A stretch of DNA of 64,000 bases from Pelagibacteraceae bacterium AG-359-O02. Lineage in GTDB: Bacteria; Pseudomonadota; Alphaproteobacteria; Pelagibacterales; Pelagibacteraceae. Positions 63,991-64,000 of this stretch are shown here, in pieces. The stretch spans positions 1-64,000 of the forward strand of contig QCEU01000005.1 in NCBI GenBank assembly GCA_003280485.1. Direction: 5' to 3'. The notes below the pieces were generated by a model, which saw only the letters and a list, made by a program, of their open reading frames with translations, searched no databases and was not told the origin of the DNA. A program made the translations under genes and the position numbers. Positions within the stretch are counted from its first letter, which is position 1. Every line of letters begins with the position of its first letter.

Positions 63991-64000
63991 ATGGCTAAAA
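63991..64000 (+). CDS. Start of an unidentified gene, cut by the window end
   Basis: ATGGCTAAAA with a strong GGGAG ribosome binding site six bases upstream and a promoter with an inverted repeat. Only Met-Ala-Lys can be read, so no product is assigned. The clean signals suggest a well-expressed gene. Confidence 0.6.

Overview
The window looks like a stretch of a SAR11-type (Pelagibacterales, Alphaproteobacteria) chromosome. The grounds are the very AT-rich sequence, Lys/Asn/Ile-rich proteins, extreme packing and gene neighbourhoods typical of alphaproteobacteria: fabA-fabB-fabI beside irr, argH-lptM-lysA, rpsT-dnaA-dnaN, ubiE-ubiB-coaBC-dut beside mutM, and fur-miaB-phoH-ybeY-lnt-metK-nusA-infB-rbfA-rpsO-pnp. 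This assignment comes from gene content read by eye, not from a search. I see no insertion sequence, prophage, CRISPR array, rRNA or integrated island; the window is core genome.

Layout. 1-5.4 kb: lptE, leuS, a DUF3576 lipoprotein, a porin with a strong terminator, and a ThiE-like gene whose start codon abuts that of yggS. 6-9.6 kb: L,D-transpeptidase, an OmpR-type regulator with a degenerate receiver, a 35-codon ArfA-like ribosome rescue gene, then dapB-nth-pfkB. 9.6-15.7 kb: two secreted proteins (one UnbV/ASPIC type, one Cys-rich and unrecognised) and the heat-shock cluster grpE-dnaK-dnaJ with a tiny membrane ORF. 15.7-21.3 kb: rdgB, an LpoA-like protein divergent from rsmI-dolP, and malic enzyme. 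21.3-26.9 kb: murJ-trpS, an Nfu scaffold, a Bax-like hydrolase, a polysaccharide deacetylase and a half-length TsaB. 26.9-39.8 kb: a long plus-strand series for iron regulation, tRNA modification, lipoprotein acylation, SAM synthesis, transcription, translation and RNA decay. 39.8-46 kb: msrB, fatty acid synthesis genes, irr, and a rubrerythrin/Fe-S/DUF3501 set. 46-51 kb: ubiquinone, CoA, dUTP and MoeB genes. 51-55 kb: mutM, rpsT, dnaA, dnaN. 55-61.9 kb: plsC, lysA, lptM, argH, tlpA, an esterase, an HNH protein, coq7, dsbB and a DedA protein. 62 kb to the end: tRNA-Leu(CAA), acyl-CoA synthetase, and the start of a further gene.

Themes. Many neighbours overlap or abut, including divergent pairs that share their 5' ends. 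Cell-envelope work (LptE, LptM, porin, Lnt, MurJ, L,D-transpeptidase, LpoA-like, DolP-like, Bax-like), redox and iron homeostasis (Fur, Irr, rubrerythrin, Nfu, MsrB), and information processing dominate. Several genes usually found inside the large plus-strand supercluster (rimI, corC, trmB, rimP, ylxR, truB) are not at their expected places. Short genes were found by direct reading at 7082-7189, 11788-11889, 40273-40425 and 56945-57109. Only modest intergenic stretches exist; the longest, upstream of dnaA and of the porin, are each under 300 bases.
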